Shown one piece after another: positions 35,804 through 44,472 of a stretch of DNA of 58,444 nt. The stretch lies in NCBI RefSeq assembly GCF_002891435.1, contig NZ_POUC01000007.1, forward strand, positions 1-58,444. Direction: 5' to 3'. The stretch's first letter is position 1; every line of letters begins with the position of its first letter. Under the pieces are notes generated by a model. That model saw only the letters and a program-made list of their open reading frames with translations, was not told the origin of the DNA and did no database searches. Source of the DNA: Streptomyces cahuitamycinicus (GTDB taxonomy: Bacteria; Actinomycetota; Actinomycetes; Streptomycetales; Streptomycetaceae). The translations under genes and the position numbers were made by a program.

Positions 35804-36702
35804 CGGGAACCGGCACGGCCCGCCCCCTCGATCCGGAGCGCGGCACGCTCGACAAGGCCGCCGGCGAGAACTTCCCGGTGGCCCCCTTCTTCCTGCCCCG
35901 GGCCTGGCGCGACGACCTCAGGGCCGTCTACGGCTTCGCCCGCCTGGTCGACGACATCGGCGACGGCGACCTGGCCCCCGGCGGCGCCGACGCCCGCCTG
36001 CTCGGTGTGTCCCCGCGGGAGGCCGAGGACCGGCTGGTCCTGCTGGACGCCTTCGAGGCCGACCTGCGCCGGGTCTTCGACGCGACCCCGCGCCACCCCC
36101 TGCTGCGCCGCCTCCAGCCGACCGTGCGCCGCCGCTCGCTGACCCCCGAGCCGTTCCTCGGCCTGATCGCCGCCAACCGCCAGGACCAACTGGTCGGCCG
36201 CTACGAGACCTACGACGACCTGCTCGCCTACTGCGCGCTGTCCGCCAACCCCGTAGGCCGTCTCGTCCTCGCCGTCACCGGCACCCCCACACCCCAGCGG
36301 ATCCGCCGCTCCGACATGATCTGCACGGCCCTGCAGATCGTCGAGCACCTCCAGGACGTCGCCGAGGACCTCGCCCGCGACCGGGTCTACCTGCCCGCGG
36401 CCGACATGAAGCGCTTCCACGTCCAGGAAGCGGATCTCGCCACGAAAACCGCCGGAGCGTCGGTCCGTGCGTTGATTGCGTACGAAGCGCAAAGGGCCAG
36501 GGATCTCCTGAATGAAGGCGCCCCCCTGGTGGGTAGCGTCCACGGCAGGCTGAAGCTGCTGCTCGCGGGGTTCGTGGCGGGGGGAAGGGCGGCCCTCCAC
36601 GCGATCGCCGCCGCCGAACACGACGTACTTCCCGGCCCGCCCAAGCCCGGCAAGGTCCGGTTGCTGCGTGAGGTGGGCGTGACTCTGCGAGGAGAGGGGT
36701 GA
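35800..36702 (+). CDS. hpnC: Squalene synthase HpnC (presqualene diphosphate to hydroxysqualene step)
   Basis: A 300-aa trans-isoprenyl synthase. The two aspartate-rich metal sites are DDIGDGD (Asp51/52) and DVAED (Asp186/190). NFPVAPFFLPRAWR near the N-terminus is typical of HpnC. In the HpnCDE route, HpnD makes presqualene diphosphate from two farnesyl diphosphates and HpnC converts it to hydroxysqualene. GTG 35800 is the first start in frame; it lacks a strong ribosome site but overlaps the stop of a small upstream ORF. Its own stop overlaps hpnD (GTGA), the first of a chain of coupled cistrons. Confidence 0.92.
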   Translation: MTGTGTARPLDPERGTLDKAAGENFPVAPFFLPRAWRDDLRAVYGFARLVDDIGDGDLAPGGADARLLGVSPREAEDRLVLLDAFEADLRRVFDATPRHPLLRRLQPTVRRRSLTPEPFLGLIAANRQDQLVGRYETYDDLLAYCALSANPVGRLVLAVTGTPTPQRIRRSDMICTALQIVEHLQDVAEDLARDRVYLPAADMKRFHVQEADLATKTAGASVRALIAYEAQRARDLLNEGAPLVGSVHGRLKLLLAGFVAGGRAALHAIAAAEHDVLPGPPKPGKVRLLREVGVTLRGEG

Positions 36703-37649
36703 TCCGCACCGTGGAGCCGGAACCACACGCGTCCCCGCCGGTACTCGCCGCCTACAGCTACTGCGAGGCCGTCACCGGGCGCCAGGCCCGTAACTTCGCC
36801 TATGGGATCCGGCTTCTGCCGACGCCCCAGCGCCGGGCGATGTCGGCGCTGTACGCGTTCTCGCGGCGGGTCGACGACATCGGTGACGGCGCGCTCTCCG
36901 ACGACGTCAAGGTGGCCAGGCTGGAGGAGACCCGGGCGCTGCTCACGCGGATCCGCGAGGACGAGGTCGCCGAGGACGACACCGACCCGGTGGCCGTCGC
37001 CCTCTCGCATGCCGCCGGGGCCTTCCCGATCCCGCTCGGCGGCCTGGACGAGCTCATCGACGGCGTCCTGATGGACGTCCGCGGGGAGACCTACGAGACC
37101 TGGGACGACCTGAAGGTCTACTGCCGTTGCGTGGCGGGCGCGATCGGGCGCCTCTCCCTCGGCGTCTTCGGTACGGAGCCGGGGACGCGTGGCGTCGACC
37201 GCGCGCCCGAGTATGCCGACACGCTCGGGCTCGCGCTCCAGCTCACCAACATCCTCAGAGACGTCCGCGAGGACGCCGCAGGCGGGCGTACCTATCTGCC
37301 CGCCGACGACCTCGCCAAGTTCGGCTGCTCGGCCGGCTTCAGCGGGCCGCGGCCACCGGAGGGCTCCGACTTCGCGGGTCTCGTGCACTTCGAAGTGCGA
37401 CGGGCCCGCGCTCTGTTCGCCGAGGGCTACCGGCTGCTCCCCATGCTCGACCGGCGCAGCGGCGCCTGTGTCGCCGCCATGGCCGGCATCTACCGCCGCC
37501 TCCTCGACCGCATCGAGCGCGAACCGGAGGCCGTGCTGCGCGGCCGGGTCTCCCTGCCCGGCCGGGAGAAGGCGTACGTCGCCGTGCGCGGCCTGTCCGG
37601 TCTCGACGCCCGGAATGTGACCCGGCGGACCGTCAGGAGGCGTGCGTGA
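36699..37649 (+). CDS. hpnD: Presqualene diphosphate synthase HpnD
   Basis: A 316-aa phytoene/squalene-synthase family enzyme. Aspartate motifs are DDIGDG (Asp59/60) and DVREDAAGGRTYLP (Asp188/192); the latter is longer and more canonical than in HpnC, as expected for HpnD. It condenses two farnesyl diphosphates to presqualene diphosphate. The ribosome site GGAGAGGGG directly precedes GTG 36699, which overlaps the hpnC stop. The stop in turn overlaps the GTG of the next small ORF. The Arg-rich C-terminus (VTRRTVRRRA) is unremarkable. Confidence 0.93.
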   Translation: MIRTVEPEPHASPPVLAAYSYCEAVTGRQARNFAYGIRLLPTPQRRAMSALYAFSRRVDDIGDGALSDDVKVARLEETRALLTRIREDEVAEDDTDPVAVALSHAAGAFPIPLGGLDELIDGVLMDVRGETYETWDDLKVYCRCVAGAIGRLSLGVFGTEPGTRGVDRAPEYADTLGLALQLTNILRDVREDAAGGRTYLPADDLAKFGCSAGFSGPRPPEGSDFAGLVHFEVRRARALFAEGYRLLPMLDRRSGACVAAMAGIYRRLLDRIEREPEAVLRGRVSLPGREKAYVAVRGLSGLDARNVTRRTVRRRA

Positions 37650-38137
37650 CGAACGGACCGGTCCAGGGAGACGCCACCGACGACCGGGCTCGCCCCGGCC
37701 ACGCGGGGGCGGGCTTGTGCCGCCGGGCAGTCTCGGAGAGCACGCTGCCGCCCGCCCCGCAGGCCCGCCACGAGACCGGGCCGGTGGTCTTCCCGGTGCG
37801 TCGGCTGGGGCGCGCCGGGCTGGGTGCTCGTGTGTGGGTGGCCCAGTCGGCCCGGGTGGCCGCGTGTGGGTGGGACGACGCCTTTCGGGACCGTGGCGAG
37901 GTCGAGCCGGCGTCCTCCCCGTTCCCCCCGCGGGGCTGCGCCGCAGCCGCCGGCGTCGGGCCGGGGGCTTCCGCGCGCGTGGCCCGGGTGGCGCAGCGTG
38001 GGTGCGGCGCGTCTCTCGGCCAAGCTGGCGGAGACAACCGGCGGGCAACCCTCCGGTGCGGGGCCGCGTCCCTGACACAGACGACCGGTCGTGCCCCCAT
38101 CGAGCGGCACGGCCGCCGCGCAGGGGAGGGGGCGTGA
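37646..38137 (+). CDS. Small uncharacterised hopanoid-operon protein with DUF6380-like C-terminus
   Basis: An open frame of 163 codons fills the gap between hpnD and hpnE. GTG 37646 overlaps the hpnD stop (GTGA), and the TGA at 38135-38137 shares one base with the hpnE ATG. The last 49 residues, from GTG 37988, contain NRRATLRCGAASLTQTTGRA and end in a basic tail, matching my memory of the short DUF6380 family found at this place in Streptomyces. The middle part is Gly/Ala/Arg-rich with repeated GTGGGTGG-like DNA and could be non-coding; in that case only the 49-aa form is real. No domain, signal or membrane segment is seen. Function unknown. Confidence 0.5.
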   Translation: MTNGPVQGDATDDRARPGHAGAGLCRRAVSESTLPPAPQARHETGPVVFPVRRLGRAGLGARVWVAQSARVAACGWDDAFRDRGEVEPASSPFPPRGCAAAAGVGPGASARVARVAQRGCGASLGQAGGDNRRATLRCGAASLTQTTGRAPIERHGRRAGEGA

Positions 38138-39549
38138 TGACCGACGGCACGCGGTCCCACGGACCGGTCGCGGACGGGCGGCACACCGTCGTGGTGGGCG
38201 GCGGGCTCGCCGGTGTCACCACCGCGCTCGCGCTCGCCGACGCCGGGGTGCGCGTCACCCTGCTGGAGGGCAGGCCGAGACTGGGCGGCCTGGCCTTCTC
38301 GTTCCAGCGCGGCGATCTCACCGTCGACAACGGCCAGCACGTGTACCTGCGCTGCTGCACCGCCTACCGCTGGTTCCTCGACCGCATCGACGGCGCGGCG
38401 CTCGCCCCGCTCCAGGACCGGCTCGACGTACCCGTCCTCGACCTCGCCCGGCCCGAGGGACGCCGGCTGGGCAGGCTGCGGCGGGACGCCCTGCCCGTGC
38501 CGCTGCACCTGGGGCGCAGCCTCGCCGCCTATCCGCACCTGTCGCTCGCCGACCGGGTCAGGGTGGGCCGGGCCGCGCTCGCGCTCAAGGGACTCGACCT
38601 CACCGACCCGGCGCTGGACACACAGGACTTCGGCAGCTGGCTGGCCGCGCACGGCCAGTCGGAGCGCGCCGTCGAGGCCCTGTGGGACCTGGTCGGAGTC
38701 GCCACCCTCAACGCGGTCGCGGGCGACGCCTCCCTGGCGCTCGCCGCGATGGTGTTCAAGACGGGACTGCTGTCCGACCCCGGCGCGGCCGACATCGGCT
38801 GGGCGCGCGTCCCGCTCGGCGAGCTGCACGACCGGCTGGCCCGCAAGGCGCTCGACTCCGCGGGCGTGCGCACCGAGCTCCGCGCCCGCGTCACCTCCGT
38901 CTCCCTCGACGGGACCGGGCAGTGGACCGTCGAGGTGCCCGGCGAGAGGCTCCGGGCCGACGCCGTGGTCCTCGCCGTACCGCAGCGCGAGGCGCACGAT
39001 CTGCTGCCCGCGGGCGCCCTCGACGCGCCCGAACGGCTCCTGGGGATCGGCACCGCGCCCATTCTCAACGTCCATGTGGTGTACGACCGGAAGGTCCTCG
39101 GTCGGCCGTTCTTCACCGCCCTCGGCAGCCCCGTGCAGTGGGTCTTCGACCGGACCGACGCGTCCGGCCTGCGCGAGGGGCAGTACCTCGCGGTGTCCCA
39201 GTCGGCGGCGCAGGACGAGATCGACGCGCCCGTGGCCGTGCTGCGCGAGCGGTACCTGCCCGAGCTGGAGCGACTGCTGCCGCCGGCCCGCGGCGCCGAA
39301 GTGAGGGACTTCTTCGTCACCCGGGAGCGCACCGCGACGTTCGCTCCCACCCCCGGCGTCGGGCGCCTCAGGCCCGGCGCCCGCACCAAGGCATCCGGCC
39401 TCTACCTGGCCGGAGCGTGGACCGCCACCGGGTGGCCCGCGACCATGGAGAGTGCGGTCCGCAGTGGTGTGAGCGCGGCTGACGCCGTGCTGGGCGCCCT
39501 GGGCCGGCCCCGTCCGCAAGCCCTCTTCGAGTTCGAGGAGGCGGCATGA
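38137..39549 (+). CDS. hpnE: Hydroxysqualene dehydroxylase HpnE
   Basis: A 470-aa FAD-dependent amine-oxidase-fold enzyme. The flavin motif is VVVGGGLAGVTTALALADAG (about 17-36) followed by LLEGRPRLGGLAFSF, and the C-terminal flavin loop is LYLAGAWTATGWPATMESAV. HpnE reductively removes the hydroxyl of hydroxysqualene to give squalene. ATG 38137 is chosen for its spacing from GGGAGGGGG; GTG 38134 is also in frame. It is translationally linked to the small protein before it and overlaps the polyprenyl synthase after it (ATGA). Confidence 0.92.
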   Translation: MTDGTRSHGPVADGRHTVVVGGGLAGVTTALALADAGVRVTLLEGRPRLGGLAFSFQRGDLTVDNGQHVYLRCCTAYRWFLDRIDGAALAPLQDRLDVPVLDLARPEGRRLGRLRRDALPVPLHLGRSLAAYPHLSLADRVRVGRAALALKGLDLTDPALDTQDFGSWLAAHGQSERAVEALWDLVGVATLNAVAGDASLALAAMVFKTGLLSDPGAADIGWARVPLGELHDRLARKALDSAGVRTELRARVTSVSLDGTGQWTVEVPGERLRADAVVLAVPQREAHDLLPAGALDAPERLLGIGTAPILNVHVVYDRKVLGRPFFTALGSPVQWVFDRTDASGLREGQYLAVSQSAAQDEIDAPVAVLRERYLPELERLLPPARGAEVRDFFVTRERTATFAPTPGVGRLRPGARTKASGLYLAGAWTATGWPATMESAVRSGVSAADAVLGALGRPRPQALFEFEEAA

Positions 39550-40682
39550 TGCCGGCTCAGGCCGGCGCGGCAGGCGGCCCCCGCACCCCCGGTACCGCGA
39601 CAAGAGGAGAGACTGTGCCCACTGTGCCCCCGGCCTCGAAGACTGCCGAGGCGGTGGACGTGACCGCGCTGCTGGAGCGCGGCCGGACCCTGGCCACTCC
39701 GGTACTGCGGGCGGCCGTCGACCGCCTGGCACCTCCCATGGACACTGTTGCCGCCTACCACTTCGGCTGGATCGACGCCCACGGCAATCCCGCCGAGGGC
39801 GACGGCGGAAAGGCCGTGCGTCCCGCCCTCGCGGTGCTGTCCGCCGAGGTCATGTCCGCCGCCCCCGAGACCGGCATCCCCGGCGCCGTCGCCGTGGAAC
39901 TGGTCCACAACTTCTCCCTCCTCCACGACGACCTCATGGACGGCGACGAGCAGCGCCGTCACCGCGACACGGTCTGGAAGGTGCACGGCCCCGCCCAGGC
40001 CATCCTGGTCGGCGACGCCCTGTTCGCCCTCGCCAACGAGATGCTCCTCGAACTCGGCACCGTCGAGGCCGGCCGCGCCACCCGCCGTCTGACCACCGCC
40101 ACCCGCGCCCTGATCGACGGCCAGGCCCAGGACATCTCCTACGAACACCGCGACCGCGTCAGCGTCGAGGAGTGCCTGGAGATGGAGGGCAACAAGACCG
40201 GCGCCCTGCTCGCCTGCGCCAGCTCCATCGGCGCGGTCCTCGGCGGCGCCGACGACCGCACCGCCGACACGCTGGAGAAGTACGGCTACCACCTGGGCCT
40301 CGCCTTCCAGGCCGTCGACGACCTCCTCGGCATCTGGGGCGACCCGGTCGCCACCGGCAAGCAGACCTGGAGCGACCTGCGCCAGCGCAAGAAGTCCCTG
40401 CCGGTCGTGGCCGCGCTCGCAGCCGGCGGCCCGGCCTCCGAGCGGCTCGGCGAGATCCTCGCCGCCGACGCCAAGGCCAGCGACTTCGAGAACTTCTCCG
40501 AGGAGGAGTTCGCGGCCCGCGCCGCCCTCATCCAGGAGGCGGGCGGCCGCGAGTGGACCGCCGACGAGGCACGCCGTCAGCACACCATCGCCATCGAGGC
40601 CCTCGACGCCGTGGACATGCCCGACCGGGTGCGGGCACAGTTCACGGCCCTCGCGGACTTCGTCGTCGTACGAAAGAGATGA
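39546..40682 (+). CDS. Polyprenyl (farnesyl/geranylgeranyl-type) diphosphate synthase
   Basis: A 378-aa trans-prenyltransferase. The first aspartate-rich motif is DDLMD (Asp128-132), and the second is DDLLGIWGD (Asp258/259 onward), with KTGALLACA between them. Two residues separate the first motif's acid pairs, and the residues before it (HNFSLLH) are not bulky aromatics, so chain length is uncertain. In a hopanoid operon its product should be farnesyl diphosphate for HpnD. ATG 39546 overlaps the hpnE stop; the first 25 residues look dispensable, and GTG 39615 is a possible later start. A 122-bp gap with a hairpin follows. Confidence 0.9.
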   Translation: MMPAQAGAAGGPRTPGTATRGETVPTVPPASKTAEAVDVTALLERGRTLATPVLRAAVDRLAPPMDTVAAYHFGWIDAHGNPAEGDGGKAVRPALAVLSAEVMSAAPETGIPGAVAVELVHNFSLLHDDLMDGDEQRRHRDTVWKVHGPAQAILVGDALFALANEMLLELGTVEAGRATRRLTTATRALIDGQAQDISYEHRDRVSVEECLEMEGNKTGALLACASSIGAVLGGADDRTADTLEKYGYHLGLAFQAVDDLLGIWGDPVATGKQTWSDLRQRKKSLPVVAALAAGGPASERLGEILAADAKASDFENFSEEEFAARAALIQEAGGREWTADEARRQHTIAIEALDAVDMPDRVRAQFTALADFVVVRKR

Positions 40683-40716
40683 TCACTATCGGCCGAATAA
40701 CCCTCGCGTAGTCGCC

Positions 40717-40750
40717 GGCCGGTGCCGTGAGTCATCACGGAGCACCGGCC
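40717..40750 (+). promoter_or_regulatory. Intra-operon hairpin upstream of shc
   Basis: Nested arms GGCCGGTGC/GCACCGGCC (40717-40725 with 40742-40750) and CGTGA/TCACG (40726-40730 with 40735-40739) form a 14-bp stem with a 2-nt bulge and a 4-nt loop. It lies in the only sizeable gap inside the core hopanoid operon. It may attenuate transcription or mark an mRNA processing site, separating squalene synthesis from cyclisation and side-chain genes. Confidence 0.55.
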
Positions 40751-40804
40751 GACGGCGGACCCACAGCAGATGCACGCCATGCAGGACTGCACGAAGGGGA
40801 AGCC

Positions 40805-42799
40805 ATGACAGCGACGACCGACGGAAGCACCGGGGCCCTGCCGCCCCGCGCCGCCGCGGCCAGCGACACCGACACGCACACCCCCGGGGCGGCCGGGGTA
40901 CCGGAAGCCGCCGCACGCGCCGCCCGGCGCGCCACCGACTTCCTGCTCTCCCGCCAGGACGCCCAGGGCTGGTGGAAGGGCGACCTCGAGACCAACGTCA
41001 CGATGGACGCCGAGGACCTGCTGCTCCGTCAGTTCCTCGGCATCCGCGACGAGAAGACCACGCAGGCCGCCGCCCTCTTCATCCGCGGCGAGCAGGGCGA
41101 GGACGGCACCTGGGCCACCTTCTACGGCGGACCGGGCGAACTGTCCGCCACCATCGAGGCGTACGTCGCCCTCCGCCTGGCCGGTGACGCGCCCGACGCC
41201 CCGCACATGGCGAAGGCCTCCGCCTGGATCCGCGCGCGGGGCGGCATCGCCGCGGCCCGGGTCTTCACCCGGATCTGGCTGGCCCTGTTCGGCTGGTGGA
41301 AGTGGGAGGACCTGCCCGAACTCCCGCCGGAGCTCGTCCTGTTCCCCAAGTGGGTGCCGCTCAACATCTACGACTTCGGCTGCTGGGCGCGGCAGACCAT
41401 CGTCCCGCTGACGATCGTCTCCGCGAAGCGGCCGGTACGCCCCGCGCCCTTCCCGCTCGACGAGCTGCACACCGACCCGGACCGGCCCAACCCGCCGCAG
41501 CCCCTTGCGTCGCCGTTCAGTTGGGACGGCGCCTTCCAGCGGATGGACAAGGGCCTGCACGCCCTGCGGAAGGTCGCCCCGCGCAGACTGCGCAGAGCCG
41601 CCATGAACAGCGCCGCCCGCTGGATCATCGAGCGGCAGGAGAACGACGGCTGCTGGGGCGGCATCCAGCCCCCGGCGGTCTACTCCCTCATCGCCCTGCA
41701 TCTGCTCGGCTACGACCTCGAACACCCCGTGATGCGCGAGGGGCTGGCGTCCCTGGACCGGTTCGCCGTTTGGCGCGAGGACGGGGCCCGGATGATCGAG
41801 GCCTGCCAGTCACCCGTGTGGGACACCTGCCTGGCCGCCATCGCCCTCGTCGACGCCGGACTGCCCGCCGATCACCCGCAGTTGGTGAAGGCGGCCGACT
41901 GGATGCTGGGCGAGGAGATCGTCCGGCCCGGTGACTGGTCCGTGAAGCGGCCCGGACTGCCGCCCGGGGGCTGGGCGTTCGAGTTCCACAACGACAACTA
42001 CCCCGACATCGACGACACCGCGGAGGTGATCCTCGCGCTGCGCCGGATCGCCCACCACGACCCGGAGGGCCTCGACAGGGCCGTCGTCCGCGGCATGCGC
42101 TGGACGCTCGGCATGCAGTCAAAGAACGGCGCGTGGGCCGCCTTCGACGTCGACAACACCAGCCCCTTCCCCAACCGGCTGCCGTTCTGCGACTTCGGCG
42201 AGGTCATCGACCCGCCCTCCGCGGACGTCACCGCGCACGTCGTGGAGATGCTCGCCGTCGAGGGCCTCGCCCACGACCCCCGCACCCGGCGCGGCATCGA
42301 GTGGCTGCTGGCCGAGCAGGAACCGGACGGCTCGTGGTTCGGGCGCTGGGGCGTCAACTACGTCTACGGCACCGGCTCCGTCGTTCCCGCCCTGACCGCC
42401 GCCGGCCTTCCCGCCGCGCACCCGGCGATCCGGCGGGCCGTCGCCTGGCTCGAGTCGGTCCAGAACGACGACGGCGGCTGGGGCGAGGACCTGCGCTCCT
42501 ACAAGGACGCCGGGCAGTGGAGCGGCCGGGGCGCCTCGACCGCCTCGCAGACGGCATGGGCGCTGATGGCCCTGCTCGCGGCGGGGGAGCGCGACTCCAA
42601 GGCCGTCGAACGCGGTGTCGAGTGGCTCGCCGCCACCCAGCGGGAGGACGGCTCCTGGGACGAGCCGTACTTCACGGGGACGGGCTTCCCGTGGGACTTC
42701 TCGATCAACTACCACCTCTACCGGCAGGTGTTCCCCCTCACGGCGCTCGGCCGGTACGTCCACGGGGAGCCCTTCGCCGACCGGCACAAGGGGAGCTGA
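40805..42799 (+). CDS. shc: Squalene-hopene cyclase
   Basis: A 664-aa monotopic membrane enzyme that folds squalene into hopene. The catalytic DxDD motif is DIDD (Asp401-404). Several QW repeats are visible, such as QDAQGWWKGDLE, QENDGCWGG, QEPDGSWFGRWG, QNDDGGWGE and QREDGSWDE. Length is within the 630-680 range of bacterial cyclases. The ribosome site GAAGGGGAA lies just before ATG 40805. A 12-codon frame upstream (ATG 40770) ends across this start. The stop overlaps the next gene's ATG by one base. The N-terminal 40 residues are Ala/Thr-rich and not conserved. Confidence 0.97.
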   Translation: MTATTDGSTGALPPRAAAASDTDTHTPGAAGVPEAAARAARRATDFLLSRQDAQGWWKGDLETNVTMDAEDLLLRQFLGIRDEKTTQAAALFIRGEQGEDGTWATFYGGPGELSATIEAYVALRLAGDAPDAPHMAKASAWIRARGGIAAARVFTRIWLALFGWWKWEDLPELPPELVLFPKWVPLNIYDFGCWARQTIVPLTIVSAKRPVRPAPFPLDELHTDPDRPNPPQPLASPFSWDGAFQRMDKGLHALRKVAPRRLRRAAMNSAARWIIERQENDGCWGGIQPPAVYSLIALHLLGYDLEHPVMREGLASLDRFAVWREDGARMIEACQSPVWDTCLAAIALVDAGLPADHPQLVKAADWMLGEEIVRPGDWSVKRPGLPPGGWAFEFHNDNYPDIDDTAEVILALRRIAHHDPEGLDRAVVRGMRWTLGMQSKNGAWAAFDVDNTSPFPNRLPFCDFGEVIDPPSADVTAHVVEMLAVEGLAHDPRTRRGIEWLLAEQEPDGSWFGRWGVNYVYGTGSVVPALTAAGLPAAHPAIRRAVAWLESVQNDDGGWGEDLRSYKDAGQWSGRGASTASQTAWALMALLAAGERDSKAVERGVEWLAATQREDGSWDEPYFTGTGFPWDFSINYHLYRQVFPLTALGRYVHGEPFADRHKGS

Positions 42800-43440
42800 T
42801 GAGCGCGCAGCCCGCCCCGGTCCCGCTGCTGATCGCCTGCGCCCTCGGCATCGAGCAGTTCGCCCTGCGCGCGGGCGGCCGCAGTGGGGCCGACGGGCCG
42901 GTCACGGTGGTGCGGACGGGCATGGGACCGGCCGCCGCCGAGCAGGCCGTCACCCGCATGCTGGCCGACCCCGCCCAGCATGACGCCGCGGTGCTGGCCA
43001 CGGGCTTCTGCGCGGGGCTCGCGCCGGGCATGCACCCCGGCGATCTGGTCGTCGCCGAGGAGACCCGCGACCCGCGCGGCACCACGCCCTGCGTGGGGAC
43101 CGAACTGCTGGTCAAGGAGCTGGCCCGCACGCTGCCGGGCAGGACCGTGCACACCGGGCCGCTCACCGGCTCCGACCACGTCGTGCGCGGCCCCGAACGG
43201 TCCGCTCTGCGCGCGACCGGCGCGATCGCGGTCGACATGGAGTCCGCCGTCACGCTCCTGAGCGCCGTGCGCGCAGGCGAGCGCCCGGTTGCGGCCGTCC
43301 GGGTGGTCGTGGACGCTCCTGAACATGAACTCGTCCGGATCGGCACGGTGCGCGGTGGAATATCGGCTTTCCGTGTCCTTCGTTCCGTCCTTCCCGCTTT
43401 CTTCGAATGGCACCGTTCCTTGCTGCTCCCCAGGAGGTGA
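42799..43440 (+). CDS. hpnG: Nucleoside phosphorylase-family protein (HpnG-like adenosylhopane nucleosidase)
   Basis: A 213-aa protein of the purine nucleoside phosphorylase/MTAN fold. Motifs are the early GMGPAAAEQAV (phosphate or ribose site), ATGFCAGLAPGMHPGDLVVAE in the middle, and AIAVDMESA, whose Glu contacts the nucleoside ribose. Placed directly beside hpnH, it should remove adenine from adenosylhopane to give ribosylhopane, the HpnG role. It is short for the family and diverges at the catalytic Asp region (VVDAPEHE), so a general nucleosidase role is not excluded. ATG 42799 shares a base with the shc stop. Confidence 0.82.
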   Translation: MSAQPAPVPLLIACALGIEQFALRAGGRSGADGPVTVVRTGMGPAAAEQAVTRMLADPAQHDAAVLATGFCAGLAPGMHPGDLVVAEETRDPRGTTPCVGTELLVKELARTLPGRTVHTGPLTGSDHVVRGPERSALRATGAIAVDMESAVTLLSAVRAGERPVAAVRVVVDAPEHELVRIGTVRGGISAFRVLRSVLPAFFEWHRSLLLPRR

Positions 43441-43445
43441 GCCAG

Positions 43446-44468
43446 ATGGCCATGCCGCTCCGACAGTCCATCAAGGTCGCTACATACTTGGCTGAACAGA
43501 AGCTGCGTCGGCGGGACAAGTTCCCGCTGATCGTGGAGCTGGAGCCGCTGTTCGCCTGCAACCTCAAATGCGAGGGGTGCGGCAAGATCCAGCATCCGGC
43601 CGGGGTGCTGAAACAGCGGATGCCCGTCGCCCAGGCCGTGGGGGCGGTCGTGGAGTCCGGCGCCCCGATGGTGTCCATCGCCGGCGGCGAGCCGCTGATG
43701 CACCCGCAGATCGACGAGATCGTGCGTCAGCTGGTGGCCAAGCGGAAGTACGTCTTCCTCTGCACCAACGCCATGCTGCTGCGCAAGAAGATGGACAACT
43801 TCACACCGTCGCCCTACTTCGCCTTCGCGGTGCACATCGACGGGCTGCGCGAGCGGCACGACGAGTCGGTCGCCAAGGAGGGAGTGTTCGACGAGGCCGT
43901 GGAGGCGATCAAGGAGGCCAAGCGGCGCGGCTTCCGGGTCACCACCAACTCGACCTTCTTCAACACCGACACCCCGCAGACCATCATCGAGGTGCTGAAC
44001 TTCCTCAACGACGACCTCCAGGTCGACGAGATGATGATCTCGCCCGCCTACGCCTACGAGAAGGCCCCCGACCAGGAACACTTCCTGGGCGTGGAGCAGA
44101 CCCGCGAGCTCTTCAAGAAAGCCTTCTCGGGCGGCAACCGGCGGCGCTGGCGGCTCAACCACTCGCCGCTCTTCCTGGACTTCCTGGAGGGCAAGGTCGA
44201 CTTCCCCTGCACCGCGTGGGCGATCCCGAACTACTCGCTCTTCGGCTGGCAGCGCCCCTGCTACCTGATGAGCGACGGGTACGTGCCCACGTACCGGGAG
44301 CTGGTCGAGGACACCGACTGGGACAAGTACGGCCGCGGCAAGGACCCGCGCTGCGCCAACTGCATGGCGCACTGCGGGTACGAGCCCACCGCCGTCCTCG
44401 CCACCATGGGATCGCTGAAGGAGTCCCTGCGCGCCCTGCGCGAGACGGTCTCCGGGAACCGGGAGTGA
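43446..44468 (+). CDS. hpnH: Radical SAM adenosylhopane synthase HpnH
   Basis: A 340-aa radical SAM enzyme that attaches the 5'-deoxyadenosyl group of SAM to hopene, giving adenosylhopane. The iron-sulfur motif CNLKCEGC supplies Cys38, Cys42 and Cys45 in the CxxxCxxC pattern. [11 protein letters not shown] is the SAM-binding GGE region. A C-terminal domain carries [15 protein letters not shown], a second Cys cluster typical of HpnH. I chose ATG 43446 because AGGAGGTGA sits 8-9 nt upstream; the frame is open further back into hpnG. It precedes ispG by 4 bp. Confidence 0.95.
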   Translation: MAMPLRQSIKVATYLAEQKLRRRDKFPLIVELEPLFACNLKCEGCGKIQHPAGVLKQRMPVAQAVGAVVESGAPMVSIAGGEPLMHPQIDEIVRQLVAKRKYVFLCTNAMLLRKKMDNFTPSPYFAFAVHIDGLRERHDESVAKEGVFDEAVEAIKEAKRRGFRVTTNSTFFNTDTPQTIIEVLNFLNDDLQVDEMMISPAYAYEKAPDQEHFLGVEQTRELFKKAFSGGNRRRWRLNHSPLFLDFLEGKVDFPCTAWAIPNYSLFGWQRPCYLMSDGYVPTYRELVEDTDWDKYGRGKDPRCANCMAHCGYEPTAVLATMGSLKESLRALRETVSGNRE

Positions 44469-44472
44469 CGTC

